NCBI RefSeq assembly: GCF_001625215.2
Contig: NC_030383.2
Location: 1,810,779-1,874,778 of the forward strand
Source: Daucus carota subsp. sativus
Lineage: Eukaryota > Streptophyta > Magnoliopsida > Apiales > Apiaceae
Direction of reading: 5' to 3'
DNA length: 64,000 nt
Shown: positions 47,692 through 59,262 of the stretch, piece by piece
Numbering within the stretch: the stretch's first letter is position 1
Layout: every line of letters begins with the position of its first letter
Notes under the pieces: model-generated
Told to the model about the DNA's origin: nothing
Seen by the model: the letters and a program-made list of their open reading frames with translations, nothing else
Database searches by the model: none
Made by a program: the position numbers and the translations under genes

Positions 47692-47958
47692 CTCCCTCCA
47701 TACCAAAATACAGGTCTTTCTTCAAGAAATTTTTAATCCCATGATAATTTTCCATCTCTATATTCGATGTAAATCTATGTACAAATTTTCAAATATATTC
47801 TTTTATTATCATCATTTTTAATGTGAATTTATTATACTTATAGGTGAAACTAATGCAATACATAGGGATAATACTTGAAATATACAATTCAACTAACTTT
47901 TTTATATGTGTTATTTTTTCAAAAAATAAAAATTACTAAAATGGGATGGAGAGAGTGT
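47692..47958. mobile_element. Stowaway-type MITE, about 267 bp
   Basis: Left end CTCCCTCCATACCAAAATAC after TA. The right end GGGATGGAGAGAGTGT before TA is a decayed inverted match. AT-rich interior. Confidence 0.7.
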
Positions 47959-49479
47959 TACGTAATACAATCGAATAAATTATATATATATTTTCTAATT
48001 CGAGTGATCTGCGATCCACGTATAATTTATTAATGAGAAAAATCGAATAATGATATTTTTCCATACGTAGGTCTCGGTCCATACATTTCATCAATAGCTA
48101 AAAAAATGTAAATAACATTTATGTCAAACTTTGATTTTATCTAGATGCAGCATAAATTCTATGTACACTATCCTGATTGATGACGCATTGCGACATAAAT
48201 TACTTATTTTTGATTGCGGAACAATTTTATCTATATATAATACAAATATATTATAATTTTAGTTTTAACGAAATGAAAGTAACATGACCGTCGAATGACA
48301 TGTATCCGGCCATCGGACCCATAACATATCTTTCTTTTCTTTTATGCTTAATTGACCCCATGACATTGGTCTTCATACAGAAATTACTCTGAAAATTCCA
48401 TGGTTACTAATTCATGATCTTATTTTTAGTAATCTAAAAAATTACTAATTCATGCATCATAATTTAGAAAAGAAGTGTATACTATCTACACATTACGCGG
48501 AAATGTTATATATAATTTTGTATCTTAATTTTTAAAACATAGTGATATTTTATATCATAAATTAGTAATAAGAATAACCGAACTTGATATTTATTATATA
48601 TACACACGTCCGGTTTATATATCTTATTAATTATATATACATAGGTCTTGGATACCTCATTCACAATTAAAAAATATGTGACAAAATTTTTCAAACGTTC
48701 TTGAGATGTGTTTTACTAATATTTAAAGTATATAATTTTCAGGATGCAACATAAATTTAATATATATTATTTTTATTGAAGTTTCGGGACATATTAATCT
48801 ATATATAGTAACATATAATGGGCTGACATATATTGGGCTATGAATTGTGACCCGTGACCTATCTTTTTCTTTTATGCTCAATTGACCCATGACATATAAC
48901 ACAGGCTGGTCTTTGAATTTTCAATACAAAAGGCCCTTTTTGGATGGCTTGCCCAACTGTTGTGTACTCCATTATTATTATCATTGATTTTGTAAGTTCT
49001 TTCAGTTGTTTACTCGTTCATTCCACTTTGTATCGTCTAAATGTTAATATAGAAATTCTATTTCAAGCTGGATGTCAACGAGTAGTTATTTTATTTTTTA
49101 TGTTACGTGTTTCGAATCAATAAATCAGTTTTATATTATTCGTTCATTCCACTTGTATGGTCTAAATGTTAATATAGAAATTCGAGTACGTGTTTTGAAT
49201 CAATAAAACGGTTTTATATTATTATTATCATCGTGATGTGATTTTATCTCATATTTCGTAATTTTTTGAACATACTGTAACCCGTGCATATGTCGCAAGC
49301 AGATACGCTACGTCCTTCGATCTACTTTGATTCTTGCCGCTAAAATTATTCTTTAACGTTAAATTTTAAGATTATTCTAGACATTTTGTTCCTCTATGTC
49401 TGGACTAACACTATTGTAAATATTAAAAATTAGCTATATTATTTGGACTTAGTGCTGGTTCACAAGATAATCTCTCTAG
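47959..49479. other. AT-rich intergenic stretch
   Basis: Short internal echoes are present (GGTCTAAATGTTAATATAGAA-type words near 49035 and 49155; CTTTTATGCT-CAATTGACCC words near 48340 and 48870). No gene or complete element recognised. Confidence 0.5.
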
Positions 49480-49985
49480 CTTTTTTTTGATAAAAAGGAA
49501 TCAATTCATTAATTAAAAGCCATGCGGCATCTACAAACACAATCGAAATTGGACAGACGCTGAAAAATATCGCTGTTGAATCCTTCCTTCTTGGAGAGGC
49601 AACTGAGCGATTTGAAGATGATTTGAATATACACACTTGTTTCCATCTGATTGGTTTTCACCTGAGTGTTCTGAACAATCGACCATAGATGTGATCCCAT
49701 GATAACCTTCAAATCTGAATCAAACCCATAAAAATCATGCCGATCTATAACCTCGGTCATGAAAAACATCAAAACACACCAAACACAAAACAAACCAACT
49801 CTCACAAGAAGGAGAGACTAACAAAACCCAAATAAATTGGGAACTTATTGAATGAGAAATAAGATTTCAAAACAAGAAAACAGGAGAAAAAAAAAAGGGA
49901 ATCGGGGCTTTCCACCAGTGAAAACTGATGGAAGCCCCTTCAAAAATCTTTGACGGAGGCCAGGGAGGCTAGGGTTTTGAGAGAG
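49480..49985 (-). mobile_element. Probable non-LTR retroelement (LINE-like) remnant with A-rich tail
   Basis: On the minus strand it begins CTCTCTCTCAAAACCCTAGC and ends TCCTTTTTATCAAAAAAAAG, an arrangement like plant LINE 5' and 3' ends brought together by internal deletion. A 98-codon ORF inside (49509-49805) starts MRVGLFCVWCVLMF; I recognise no domain in it. The call rests on the ends only. Confidence 0.4.
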
Positions 49986-50349
49986 AGAAGAGGAGGATTT
50001 TTATCTTGGCTTATACTAACGTCGATATATAAGTTTGATGACATAAGTAAACAATTATCAGACATAAGCTTTTCTATTTACTTTCATGATTTAACGTGTT
50101 TGTTTGGCCTAAAAAATGAACGCACACAAGATCCGAATCGAACGATCCAACTTGACAATGAAATTGAACTCCAAGCATTAGAAGCCAAACAAGGAATATA
50201 ATGAATATCTGACTTGTTACGCGATTTATTCGATCATCATATTAGAAACGGCACTGTGATAGCATGTCATTATCGGTAATAATAAGATCTCGTGAACCGC
50301 AAATCTTTTTCAAGAGAGTTACGGACATTGGGCCTCTGGGTAAAAACTA

Positions 50350-50606
50350 CTCCCTCCGTCCCATTTTAGTTGTTACATTTGGTTTTGTGCCGGTCAAATT
50401 GATCAAAATTTGACTGAAATTTATTAATATTTTATCAATTGAAAAAATAAAAAAATTATGTCACCGAAAATAACTTTTAATCTACTTTAAGATAAAATTT
50501 TAAGTTTTTTAAAATAATGAAAGAGTAACTTGTAATCTTTGTTCAAAAATTAGTCAATTTGACCAACAAAAAAAGAAATGTGACAACTAAAATGAGACGG
50601 AGAGAG
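50350..50606. mobile_element. Stowaway-type MITE, 257 bp
   Basis: Ends CTCCCTCCGTCCCATTTTAG and (reversed) CTCTCTCCGTCTCATTTTAG, continuing as inverted arms through TTGTYACATTT. TA on both sides. Confidence 0.88.
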
Positions 50607-50746
50607 TATTTCTATAAACTTATCATTTCTAAGTATCATTTATGTCAAGAGATTATTAATTTCTCACTTACAAACTGGAAGTGAAAAGCTGAGAAGTTCA
50701 AAATAATGGGATGGTTTGATTTAATTCAAAAAATGTTTATTATTTA

Positions 50747-50932
50747 GAGAATTGATAAATAAGCTCCATATATATTTTACTATTTAAGCTCCAATTGTAA
50801 ATTTTATACCACATTAACCGATGCCTTTTATACATGTTTCATCCATATTATAGGTGATAATGCGATTTAGATAAAGGAAAAAGTAGAATTGGAGTTTAAA
50901 TAGTAAAGTTTGGAGTTTATTTATCAATTCCC
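50747..50932. mobile_element. Short TIR element (MITE), 186 bp, 8-bp target duplication
   Basis: Ends GAGAATTGATAAATAAGCTCC-like and (reversed) GGGAATTGATAAATAAACTC match over about 50 bp with few differences. The perfect duplication ATTATTTA flanks it at 50739-50746 and 50933-50940. The 8-bp duplication suggests an hAT-type transposase. Confidence 0.8.
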
Positions 50933-51147
50933 ATTATTTATTAATAAAACACTAGTTATATGTGAAAAATAATTTCTAATTATATATATATGTAGATGAT
51001 TCTTTTATATTTACTACTTATCTGGTATAGTAAATATAAATATTACTATAAATTATAAATTAATTTTTAAGATTTTCATTTGCTAGATTTATAAACTCAC
51101 GATCCAAAACTAAAAATATACGAACAAACTGTTTCTCTGACTTATAA

Positions 51148-51861
51148 GGGCAAATCCAGCAGGATCCAAAAATCCAAATTTGGGACAGATTACCTCAAAT
51201 GCTGGAGTTCTTCTCCAGCAGTGATCCAAAAAGTGATCCAAATTTGGATCAGTGAATAGTACTGATCCAAATTTGGATCACCACTGTTCACTGATCCAAA
51301 TTTGGATCACCTACTTTATTATGAAATAATGATTTTGTTATTTCCATCCTTCATTTATCGGACTTAAAATTAATTTGTGATTATTAATATTTAATTAATA
51401 ATTAATAAAATTAATGCTTTAGTAAAAACTTAGAATAATAGGAAAGCAAATTTCATAAAAATTCAAAAAAAAAAGTGTACATTACATGCATAAAATATTG
51501 TCCGAGATAAACATAAAACAGATTATTTTTGTTTCCTCCGAGATAATCAAAATATTGTTCATAGCCATTCATATCATTTTGAGATCCTTGAACTTCATCT
51601 TCATTTCCTTGATTTTGAGATGCTTTGATCGATGTTAAAAGTATAATTAATTTAATTAATTAAATATAATATAAGTAGTTACTAATGATTAAAATTAAAT
51701 TTAAGATTATATAGTTTAATATAAAATTTATGTAATATAATATACAAAATAATATTTGGATCAGAATTTGGATTACACTGCTGGAATTGTTCAAAAATTT
51801 AAATCAGAATTTAGATCAGTTGGTGATTTAAATTTGAATTTTTGAATCGCTGGAGATGGCC
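51148..51861. mobile_element. PIF/Harbinger-like element, copy C, 714 bp
   Basis: Ends GGGCAAATCCAGC and (reversed) GGCCATCTCCAGCG, TAA on both sides (51145-51147, 51862-51864). It is the inverse-orientation relative of copy A. The minus strand near 51640-51490 keeps an open stretch reading SQNDMNGYEQYFDYLGGN, probably a remnant of the parent element's coding region. GATCCAAATTTGGATCA words cluster near one end. Confidence 0.82.
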
Positions 51862-51990
51862 TAAGCATGAATCTCTGAGGACATCCAACCAACCACACTG
51901 TGGAGGAACATTTTACAATATATTTTGTTATATTAATACCTGCTAAATTATAATATTAAAAAATAAATTAATAATTTCTTGTGGTGTAAT

Positions 51991-52755
51991 CAGGGCTGTT
52001 TAACGAACCGAGCTGTTCGCGAACAAGCTCGAGCTCGGCTCGTTAAGAGCTCGTTCGGCTCGGCTCGTTAAGTTAACGAGCTCGAGCTCGAACACAAAAA
52101 ATTGTTCGTTAAGTAAACGAGCTCGAGCCGAGCTTTTAGTATGTTCGGCTCGAGCTCGGCTCGAGCTCGGCTCGAGCTCGTTCGGCTCGAGTTCGGCTCG
52201 TTAAAGCTCGAAAAAATGTAATATTTTCGGGTTTTTTTTATAATTTATATATGTTATTGGACTCAGAATTCAACATAATATATATATATTTTAGTGATGT
52301 AAACAAAATTTTAGGAAATAATAATTTTATTTGGTTTTTAACAGGCAAGTAGAAGTTTGACTAGTACCGCTAACTAGTGTTTAATCCTAATTTAGTGTTT
52401 CAATATTTTAAAAAATATTTTTTACCGATCCAACTGTATGGATGTTAACATATATACATTTTAGTGATATAAACAAAGTTTCAAAAAAATTGAAATTATT
52501 AGGTTTGCTATTTTAAGAGTCAACTAGCGGTTTGTCCTTATTTTTTTTCTGGCTCGGCTCGACTCGACTCGACTCGGCTCGGCTCGTATTTGTTCGCGAA
52601 CAAGCTCGTGTTCGGCTCGTTAGTTAACGAGCCGAGCTTGAACACAATTTTTGTTCGATTAAAAAGCTCGGCTCGGCTCGGCTCGTCAGAAAAAAAATTA
52701 AAGCTCGGCTCGGTTCGGTCAAAACTCGGCTCGGCTCGGTTCGTGAACAGCTCTA
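51991..52755. mobile_element. GCTCG-rich non-autonomous hAT element, 765 bp, in a P450 promoter
   Basis: Ends CAGGGCTGTTTAACGAACCG and (reversed) TAGAGCTGTTCACGAACCGA, with a perfect 8-bp duplication GGTGTAAT (51983-51990 and 52756-52763). Both subterminal regions (52000-52210 and 52550-52745) are dense in GGCTCG/CGAGCC words, often as inverted pairs, while the middle is AT-rich. There is no transposase. Its right end lies about 43 bp upstream of the TATA box of the next P450 gene. Confidence 0.93.
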
Positions 52756-52798
52756 GGTGTAATATTTCCGCAAACGCTGCGGTCAAACTTGAACAACG

Positions 52799-52808
52799 TA
52801 TATATAAA
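52799..52808 (+). promoter_or_regulatory. TATA box of the first intact CYP81-like gene
   Basis: TATATATAAA, 55 bp upstream of the ATG at 52863. Only about 43 bp separate it from the hAT element, so all upstream promoter sequence beyond that is transposon. Confidence 0.6.
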
Positions 52809-52862
52809 CACAAAACTAACTTGCAGCTTACCGGTTAACACCATCATCTCCGCGTGCCAATC

Positions 52863-55204
52863 ATGGAGCTCTCAGTTTTATACATGCTCATAATATTTCC
52901 GATCTTGTACATGTTCACCAAACACTGCCTTAACAAGGTCCAAAATCTCCCTCCAACTCCGTTTTTAAATCTCCCGTTTCTCGGTCATCTCTATCTGCTC
53001 AAGAAGCCACTTCACCGGAAACTCTCCGAAATTTCCGCCAAGCACGGCCCTCTGCTTCTGCTTAACTTCGGTTCTCGCCGAGTTCTATTAGTCTCGTCTC
53101 CCTCTGCTGCAGAAGAATGTTTAACTAAAAATGATGTAGTTTTTGCTAACCGTCCACATTTGCTGGCGGGAAAGCATCTGGGTTATAACTACACTTCGCT
53201 CACGTGGGCTTCGTACGGAGATCACTGGCGTAATCTCCGTCGTATGGCCAGTGTCGAAGTGTTTGCAGCTCAACGGCTGCAGTCTAGCCAGTTTATTCGA
53301 GTCGAGGAGACTCGAATTCTGCTAGACCGGCTCTTTCGAGCTTCGAGAAATTCTGATTCTCGAGGCTCGAAAGAGCAGAGCGTGGACATGAAGTCCACGC
53401 TTTTCGAGATGATGTTGAATGTCCTGATGAGGATGATAGCGGGAAAAAGATATTACGGTGATGATGACGTGGCGGATGAGGTGGAGGCGAGGCGGTTTAA
53501 GGAGATTGTTACGGAGACCTTTGCTGTTAGCGGTGCTTCGAATTTGGGGGATTTTTTGCCTGTGATGAAATTGGTCGAAAAAAGAGGGATAGAGAAGAAA
53601 ATGATTCTACTGAGGGAAAAGAGAGATCAATTTGTTCAGGAATTGATTGATGAGCATAGACGGAATATGAATGGCGGCGACAAGACGGAATCAGGTGGAA
53701 CTGGAAGGAAGAGCATGATTGAATTGCTGTTATCTCTGCAACAAACTGAACCTGAATACTACAATGATGAGATTATCAGAGGTTTGATCCTGGTATGATT
53801 CTGTTGATTCTCTTTTACTTAGTTATTTAACAGATCTTAAATCAGAATTATCGTTGATTGTTTATATAGAAGTACTTTCGTGTATGGGATGAGTTGGTGA
53901 GTCTTATCAAAAGATTTGTTTGTAGTATGTGGACAAACAACCACCAAGACTCGTGTCAGTGTAATCCGATTGAAACAGATAGAGTGTCGGTTTAGTTATT
54001 AAACTTGATCCGAATCTCCGGTATGCAACCTAGAACATAAAAGGATTAGACTTGTTGAAAATTGGACAATGAATCTGAATTTAGACTTCAGATATGATTT
54101 TACTTAAACCGGACTGATTAAGAGGTGTGTATCTTTAGGTACCACACATGTATTAGTATAGATTATTTAGGGGGGACACGTGGTCCCGTACCTCTTACTA
54201 GATCCGTTCATGCTCTTAGATCTAGCTACACCTTTGACTTGCACAGCAAATATGTGCAGCGTTAACCACTTAACCATCAATTATAAAGACTCCATGTACA
54301 CAACTTTGCATGCTGGTATGTTTCTAAAAGAGTCCCTGTTCTGCCTCTGCTTCGTCTTGAAAGGAAAAAATAGCATGTCAGTATACTTCCTAAAGAGGCT
54401 TTTTTGTATGGTTGAAATTTAGTTAAAGAAAACACGAATCAACTGAATCCTTAGATCAAATCGTTGATTTAAACTTAATAATTATGTTCTTGTGTGGTAC
54501 ACATGTGTCCTTGCATACTATATGTATCAATGTTTTGATTTGTGTCGAGGGAATCTAGTCTAACTGCTTTATTTTGTAAATAGAATCTGTTGGTAGCAGG
54601 AACTGATACTACAGTTGTAACTATCGAATGGGCATTATCTCTTTTGGTAAACAATCCTGATGTTCTAAAGAAGGCGCAAGATGAGATTGACAATCATGTG
54701 GGACATGACCGTCTCCTAAATGAGTCGGATATAGCTCAGCTACCCTATCTCCGTTGTATCATAACTGAGACAATGAGAATGTACCCAGCGGGCCCTCTAC
54801 TGGTGCCACACGAATCATCAGCGGACTGCAAAGTAGGAGGTTACTTCATCCCAGGAGGCACCATGCTAATGGTAAATATGTGGGCAATTCAAAATGACCC
54901 AAAAATATGGGCAGAACCAAGCAAGTTCATGCCAGAAAGGTTTGAAGGCTTTGAAGGAACCAGAGATGGGTACAAGTTTATGCCATTTGGGTCGGGAAGG
55001 AGAGCCTGTCCAGGTGAAGGTCTGGCAATGCGTATGTTAGGGTTAGTTTTGGGGTCACTCCTCCAATGCTTTAACTGGGAAAGGATCGGAAAAGAATTAG
55101 TTGATATGACTGAAGGGCCTGGACTTACCTTGCCAAAGCTCCGACCTTTGGTAGTAAGATGTCAGCCCCGTATGAAAATGACAAGCCACCTGAATCAAAT
55201 TTGA
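52863..55204 (+). CDS. Cytochrome P450, CYP81 family-like (first pair)
   Basis: Exons 52863-53792 and 54584-55204 give 516 residues. The start is the ATG of MELSVLYMLIIFPILY, a membrane anchor for the ER surface. Next come the proline-rich hinge LPPTPFLNLPFLGHLYLLKK, C-helix YGDHWRNLRRM, the canonical I-helix AGTDTT (315-320), ExxR as ETMR (372-375), PERF (427-430) and heme-binding PFGSGRRACPG with the ligand Cys at 452. All catalytic motifs are intact. CYP81s hydroxylate specialised metabolites (isoflavones, lignans, glucosinolates and others) using NADPH-P450 reductase; the substrate here is not predictable. The intron (791 bp) sits at the family's usual position. The gene is followed 0.9 kb downstream by a cyclase-like gene, an arrangement repeated at 59.3-62.8 kb. 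Confidence 0.94.
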
Positions 55205-56124
55205 ACAAATTATGCAATGAAATGTGATGCTCTGGCATGTAAGTTAAGAAGGCTGTTTACTGATTGTGTCTTGTATCTCATTGCCATTTTCTGCTTGGTA
55301 TAATTGGCCCTCCATGCACGTGGTCCAGCATGGAGCAGTTGGTCTTTCTGTAGCTAGTTTTTGTCTATGGCATCTCTTCTGATCCACAACTCCCACTCAA
55401 ATGAAACATAAAGATAAGATAATACTTAACTTTGAAAGATGTACATGTTAAGTGACGAGTTCTGCAGAGACCTCGAGGTGTTAGGGAAAAGGTTTTTACC
55501 GTGTTAAGTGAATTGTTCTCCTAAAATCTCAAAGTGTCAGGGAAAAGCCTTTTACTAGGATCATTACTAGCTTAATTTATGCGATTTTCCTGTAAACTGT
55601 AATTCACTGGCAAAATGACAGTGAACATAAACTGATATTTAGCTAAATGTGGACTCAGATTTCTGCTTGCCTATATAAAGGGTGATAATGTGCTAAAAAA
55701 GACCGCACAACACTGAAACTAAATTTTTGGGATCATAGTATGACGACTTCATAATTAGAATTGCCTTCTTGAAAAAAAAAAAGAAGAACGGCACGTTTAT
55801 AATTATGCATCGATCAAAAATAGATAACTGATAGAAAACTCTTGTATTTCAACCATTGTATTAATAGTAAAAGAAAATCTAATATTACTATCTACATGTA
55901 GCCTTCAAATGAGGCTGTTCACAAAAATCATGAGTTCCCTGCTCTAAGAACCCCGAAAATTTGAGGCTCTTCCTAATTTTCTATCCCAGTTTTCCAAATT
56001 TGACCCTCTGGATCATCTATATAAACCAACCTGATTGTCAAACAAACTCGTGTGCAATTATAATCCATATCTCAGAGTCCTTGCTCTGTGGCCTGAATTT
56101 GTCGGCCACCTTCGTCTTCAGGCC
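55205..56124. other. 3' flank of the P450 and promoter of the cyclase-like gene
   Basis: 55215-55425 is the P450 3' flank and has a diverged second copy at 58915-59150. A TATA box (TATATAAA, 56018-56025) within GGATCATCTATATAAACC precedes the cyclase-like ATG by about 100 bp. Confidence 0.65.
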
Positions 56125-57377
56125 ATGGGTTCCAGCAAGACTTTGATATCCTGTGCCTTGTTGCTGGCTTTTGCCAGCCTCGCGTATTGTCAGGATCTTA
56201 ATATAATTGACATCACACATGAGTATACTCCTGCTATGCCATCTTATGGCTCCAAAAAAGGTCTTGGGGAGATCTTGACTTTGGTTTGTGACCAAAGGAA
56301 AGGATTCAAAACCACAAACTCCTTATTGACCATTCAAGTTCATTCTGGCACTCACACTGATGCTCCTTCACATGCTTTTATCGATTACTATAATCAAGGA
56401 ATTGATGCCACCACTCTTAGCCTTCAAACACTCAATGGTGATTTCATAATCTTTGATTTCTTTATCTTTGTATTGATTTATTTATACTACTCTTTGACTG
56501 AAGATCTGTTTGCTGATGTATAACAGGCCCTGCTATTGTGGTTGATGTTCCAAGAGACCAAAACATAACTGGTATGCTTCTGGTTTGATATTATTTTCCG
56601 AGCATCTACTTTATGATTCTATTAACAACGCATAACATTTTGACTTCATTTTCAATGCTCAGCTGAGGTTATGAAGAAGTTGAACATTCCAAGAGGAGTA
56701 AAGCGTGTTCTTTTCAGAACATTGAACACCGACAAGTAAGTCTTACAGATTCTTTATGAGAATGAGTACCGAATTTTAGCCTATGTTTAGCATATGATCT
56801 AAGCACAACTGCATCACTTTTACCCCTTTCAGGAAGTTGATGAACATCACCTTGTTCGACTCCAGCTATGTGGGATTCACCACAGATGGAGCACAATATC
56901 TTGTAGATAATACTGATATTAAACTTGTCGGTAAGACTGGCTGTCTGTATTTGGCTAATCATTCCTAACATTCTGCATATTTGTTGGAAATATTTTCCTA
57001 GTTTGTTAATCTCTCTCTCTCTCTGTTTGTAGGTATCGATTACTTGTCAATTGCTTCAGCTGCTGATGTTCTTTCTCCTCATACAGTATTGATGAAGAAT
57101 AAGGTAAGTAACTCATAATCTACAATATTCTTACTGTATTCATGAAAAAATTTATCAGAATGGCATTCATAATCGCCAAGACAGTCGACTTCATACAGCA
57201 AACTTGCTTAGAGTTCTTGAAATCTATTCTAACTTGAGCAATATGAATTAGGATATCATTCCTTTGGAAGGCTTGAAGCTAGATGAAGCTAAGGTTGGTG
57301 TTAAATACAACATTCACTGTCTACCTCTGAAATTGCACGCTGATGCTTCTCCAGTGAGGTGCATTCTTACCCAATAA
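56125..57377 (+). CDS. Cyclase-like / kynurenine formamidase-family protein (first pair)
   Basis: Six exons: 56125-56437, 56527-56571, 56663-56735, 56833-56930, 57033-57103, 57252-57377; 726 nt, 241 residues. Residues 1-22 are a signal peptide ending before [12 protein letters not shown], so the protein enters the secretory pathway. The metal-binding motif of the cyclase/KynB family, HxGTHxDxPxH, is [11 protein letters not shown] at 73-83. Later blocks are [42 protein letters not shown] and [13 protein letters not shown]. Family members include bacterial kynurenine formamidase and the secreted plant CYCLASE proteins; the plant substrate is not established to my knowledge. The upstream ATG at 56035 would remove the signal peptide from the N-terminus, so I chose MGSSKTL. 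It is the near-twin of the gene at 61590-62834. Confidence 0.92.
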
Positions 57378-58914
57378 GCATCCCCCCTACATTTGCTTAA
57401 TGTAAGTGCTCTCAGTCGAGTCCTCGTTTACTTCTTGTTACAAGTTACTAGTCTGACAAATACTATGCCTTGTTTCGTGCAACCATAACATCAGAAAAGT
57501 CTGTTCACAATAAAATAAGACTAATACTGCATCCACAAATATTTCTCCTACTCTGCTAATACGAAAGCCTTCTACTACCATTTTGCTGAGGATCACGACA
57601 CGATCTTCCTAATGCAAGCTTCTGTGTTGCAGGTAACAAGCTAGATGGACTTGCTTCTTTAAAAGGTGGCAGGAATGGCAGCAGCAGAAATGAATATTAA
57701 TTACGCTCATGTGTAGTCAAAGCCTTGTAAACAATATTTCCATTTAATAAAACAAGGCTGCTTTTGTTGTATCTGCTTCTACATACAAGGCTCAAATCAG
57801 TAACATCTGGTTTGGATTATGTTAAACCAGTACAATTAAATTGTTAAACATAAAGAAAATTGCAGCAAGATATGAACTGAATCATGACAGTGTTACAGAC
57901 TTACAGACGTAACACGTTATTGAAATACTCCAGTAATCAAGAAGATGCTGGTGTTAACATAGAAAAACAATTTGATAAGTTATAATTACAGTATGATCAC
58001 TGGGGCTTCAATAATACAAACTTATCATGTTTTACCAGATGGACTTAAGTACTTAACCATAATAGCTTCATTAGAGGCCTTAAACGCCATCTGTAAAGGC
58101 TTTTGTGCCGACAACAATATCTCAAGCAGTACATTGTACAAGATTCCACAAAGAGTGGTACATTGGCTATTGTTCATATTACCAGACAACATAATGATGC
58201 TATCTTATTTTTTGGTTCCAACAAAGAATTTGGTCCTGAATTTCTAAAAAATTGTTACTGATCAGAGACAAGGATCCCCTCACTACAAAATCCCTGCTGC
58301 ATTTTACAGTTCACTATGGTCAGAGCCATGAAAGTTCTGAGTCCGGAAAGTTCGAAAGCCTTGAAGGGGCAAAAACTGGTTTAAGATTATGAAAACTAAA
58401 TCCAATTATGTTGCCAACATAAATATGAACGGAAAGATGCACTAAAAATAGAGAAAGTTATCGGATTATTGTCACTTAGCCTCCAGCTACAAAGCAGGGA
58501 TTTTTCGCTCACCCGCCGCAGCTCACACTCGATTCTTGAGATTTTTTGGGTGCTCGGGGATTCCTATAAATTCTTGTTAATAATTAATTTTATACTAGTT
58601 AAATACTAATTGTTCAAATACATGCATATATCTTTAATATATTAATATTTACCAAATCTCCATATTTTTACATTTGTCGAATTCCTATATTCCCGTATCG
58701 CGCACTCATGTACATGCACCGCCCCAAGATACCAATGGTCAAAACCTGGGAGATTATTCTGGTGACAAACCTTGGAAAATCCAGAAGTTGGCAAGTGTTG
58801 TCTCTTGTTACATGATTATCTATAACTTTTTAGTTCAACTGATTTACTTAATGAAAAACTAACATAAATTAACAATTATTAATCAGACTTTTGCTGATGC
58901 CATCTTATGTTTGT
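57378..58914. other. Intergenic between the two P450/cyclase pairs
   Basis: The 3' UTR of the first cyclase-like gene extends through about 57750 (ATTTAATAAAACAAGG near 57742 may hold its poly(A) signal). Beyond that no gene is seen; short ORFs at 57972-58247 and 58674-58862 look spurious. Confidence 0.55.
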
Positions 58915-59150
58915 TTCAAGTGAGATAAATGCGATGCTCTGGCATAAGATTAAAATGCTTGTTGGGTGATTAAGTCTTGTATTTCATCTTACTTTTTTAT
59001 TTGACAATCTTGGCCTTTCTTGTTGTCTTTAGTCATGGGAGCAGTGGGGTCTTCTGCACCTAACATACTTAGCCTCTGATGGTGCTCATTTTAAACGTAA
59101 AAGTCCCTCTCAAATGAAAGATGAAGATGAAGATAAGATAAGATAATAAG
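58915..59150 (+). pseudogene. Relic of a P450 3' flank, upstream of the second intact P450
   Basis: It shares with the 3' flank of the first P450 (55215-55425) the ordered words GCGATGCTCTGGCAT / GTGATGCTCTGGCAT, GTCTTGTATYTCAT, GGAGCAGT and CTCAAATGAAA followed by AAGATAAGATAA. No coding sequence precedes it. It appears to be the tail of a lost or recombined P450 copy; this is inferred from alignment by eye. Confidence 0.6.
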
Positions 59151-59262
59151 TCTGATATAGACTCATTCCAGTCCTTAGTGTCCAATAGATTTTTCGATAT
59201 TAACACGTTGACATAGATTTGGGCTTAATCCTGCTTTTCCCATCACTTCTACTGTACAATCA

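Noticed and set aside
52854-52862. GTG start giving three extra residues on the first intact P450
   Set aside because: Plant nuclear genes start with ATG; the ATG at 52863 is in good context and yields a normal membrane anchor.
56035-56124. Upstream in-frame ATG extending the first cyclase-like protein by 30 residues
   Set aside because: It would bury the signal peptide, is close to the TATA box, and the paralogue's matching start is MGSK.
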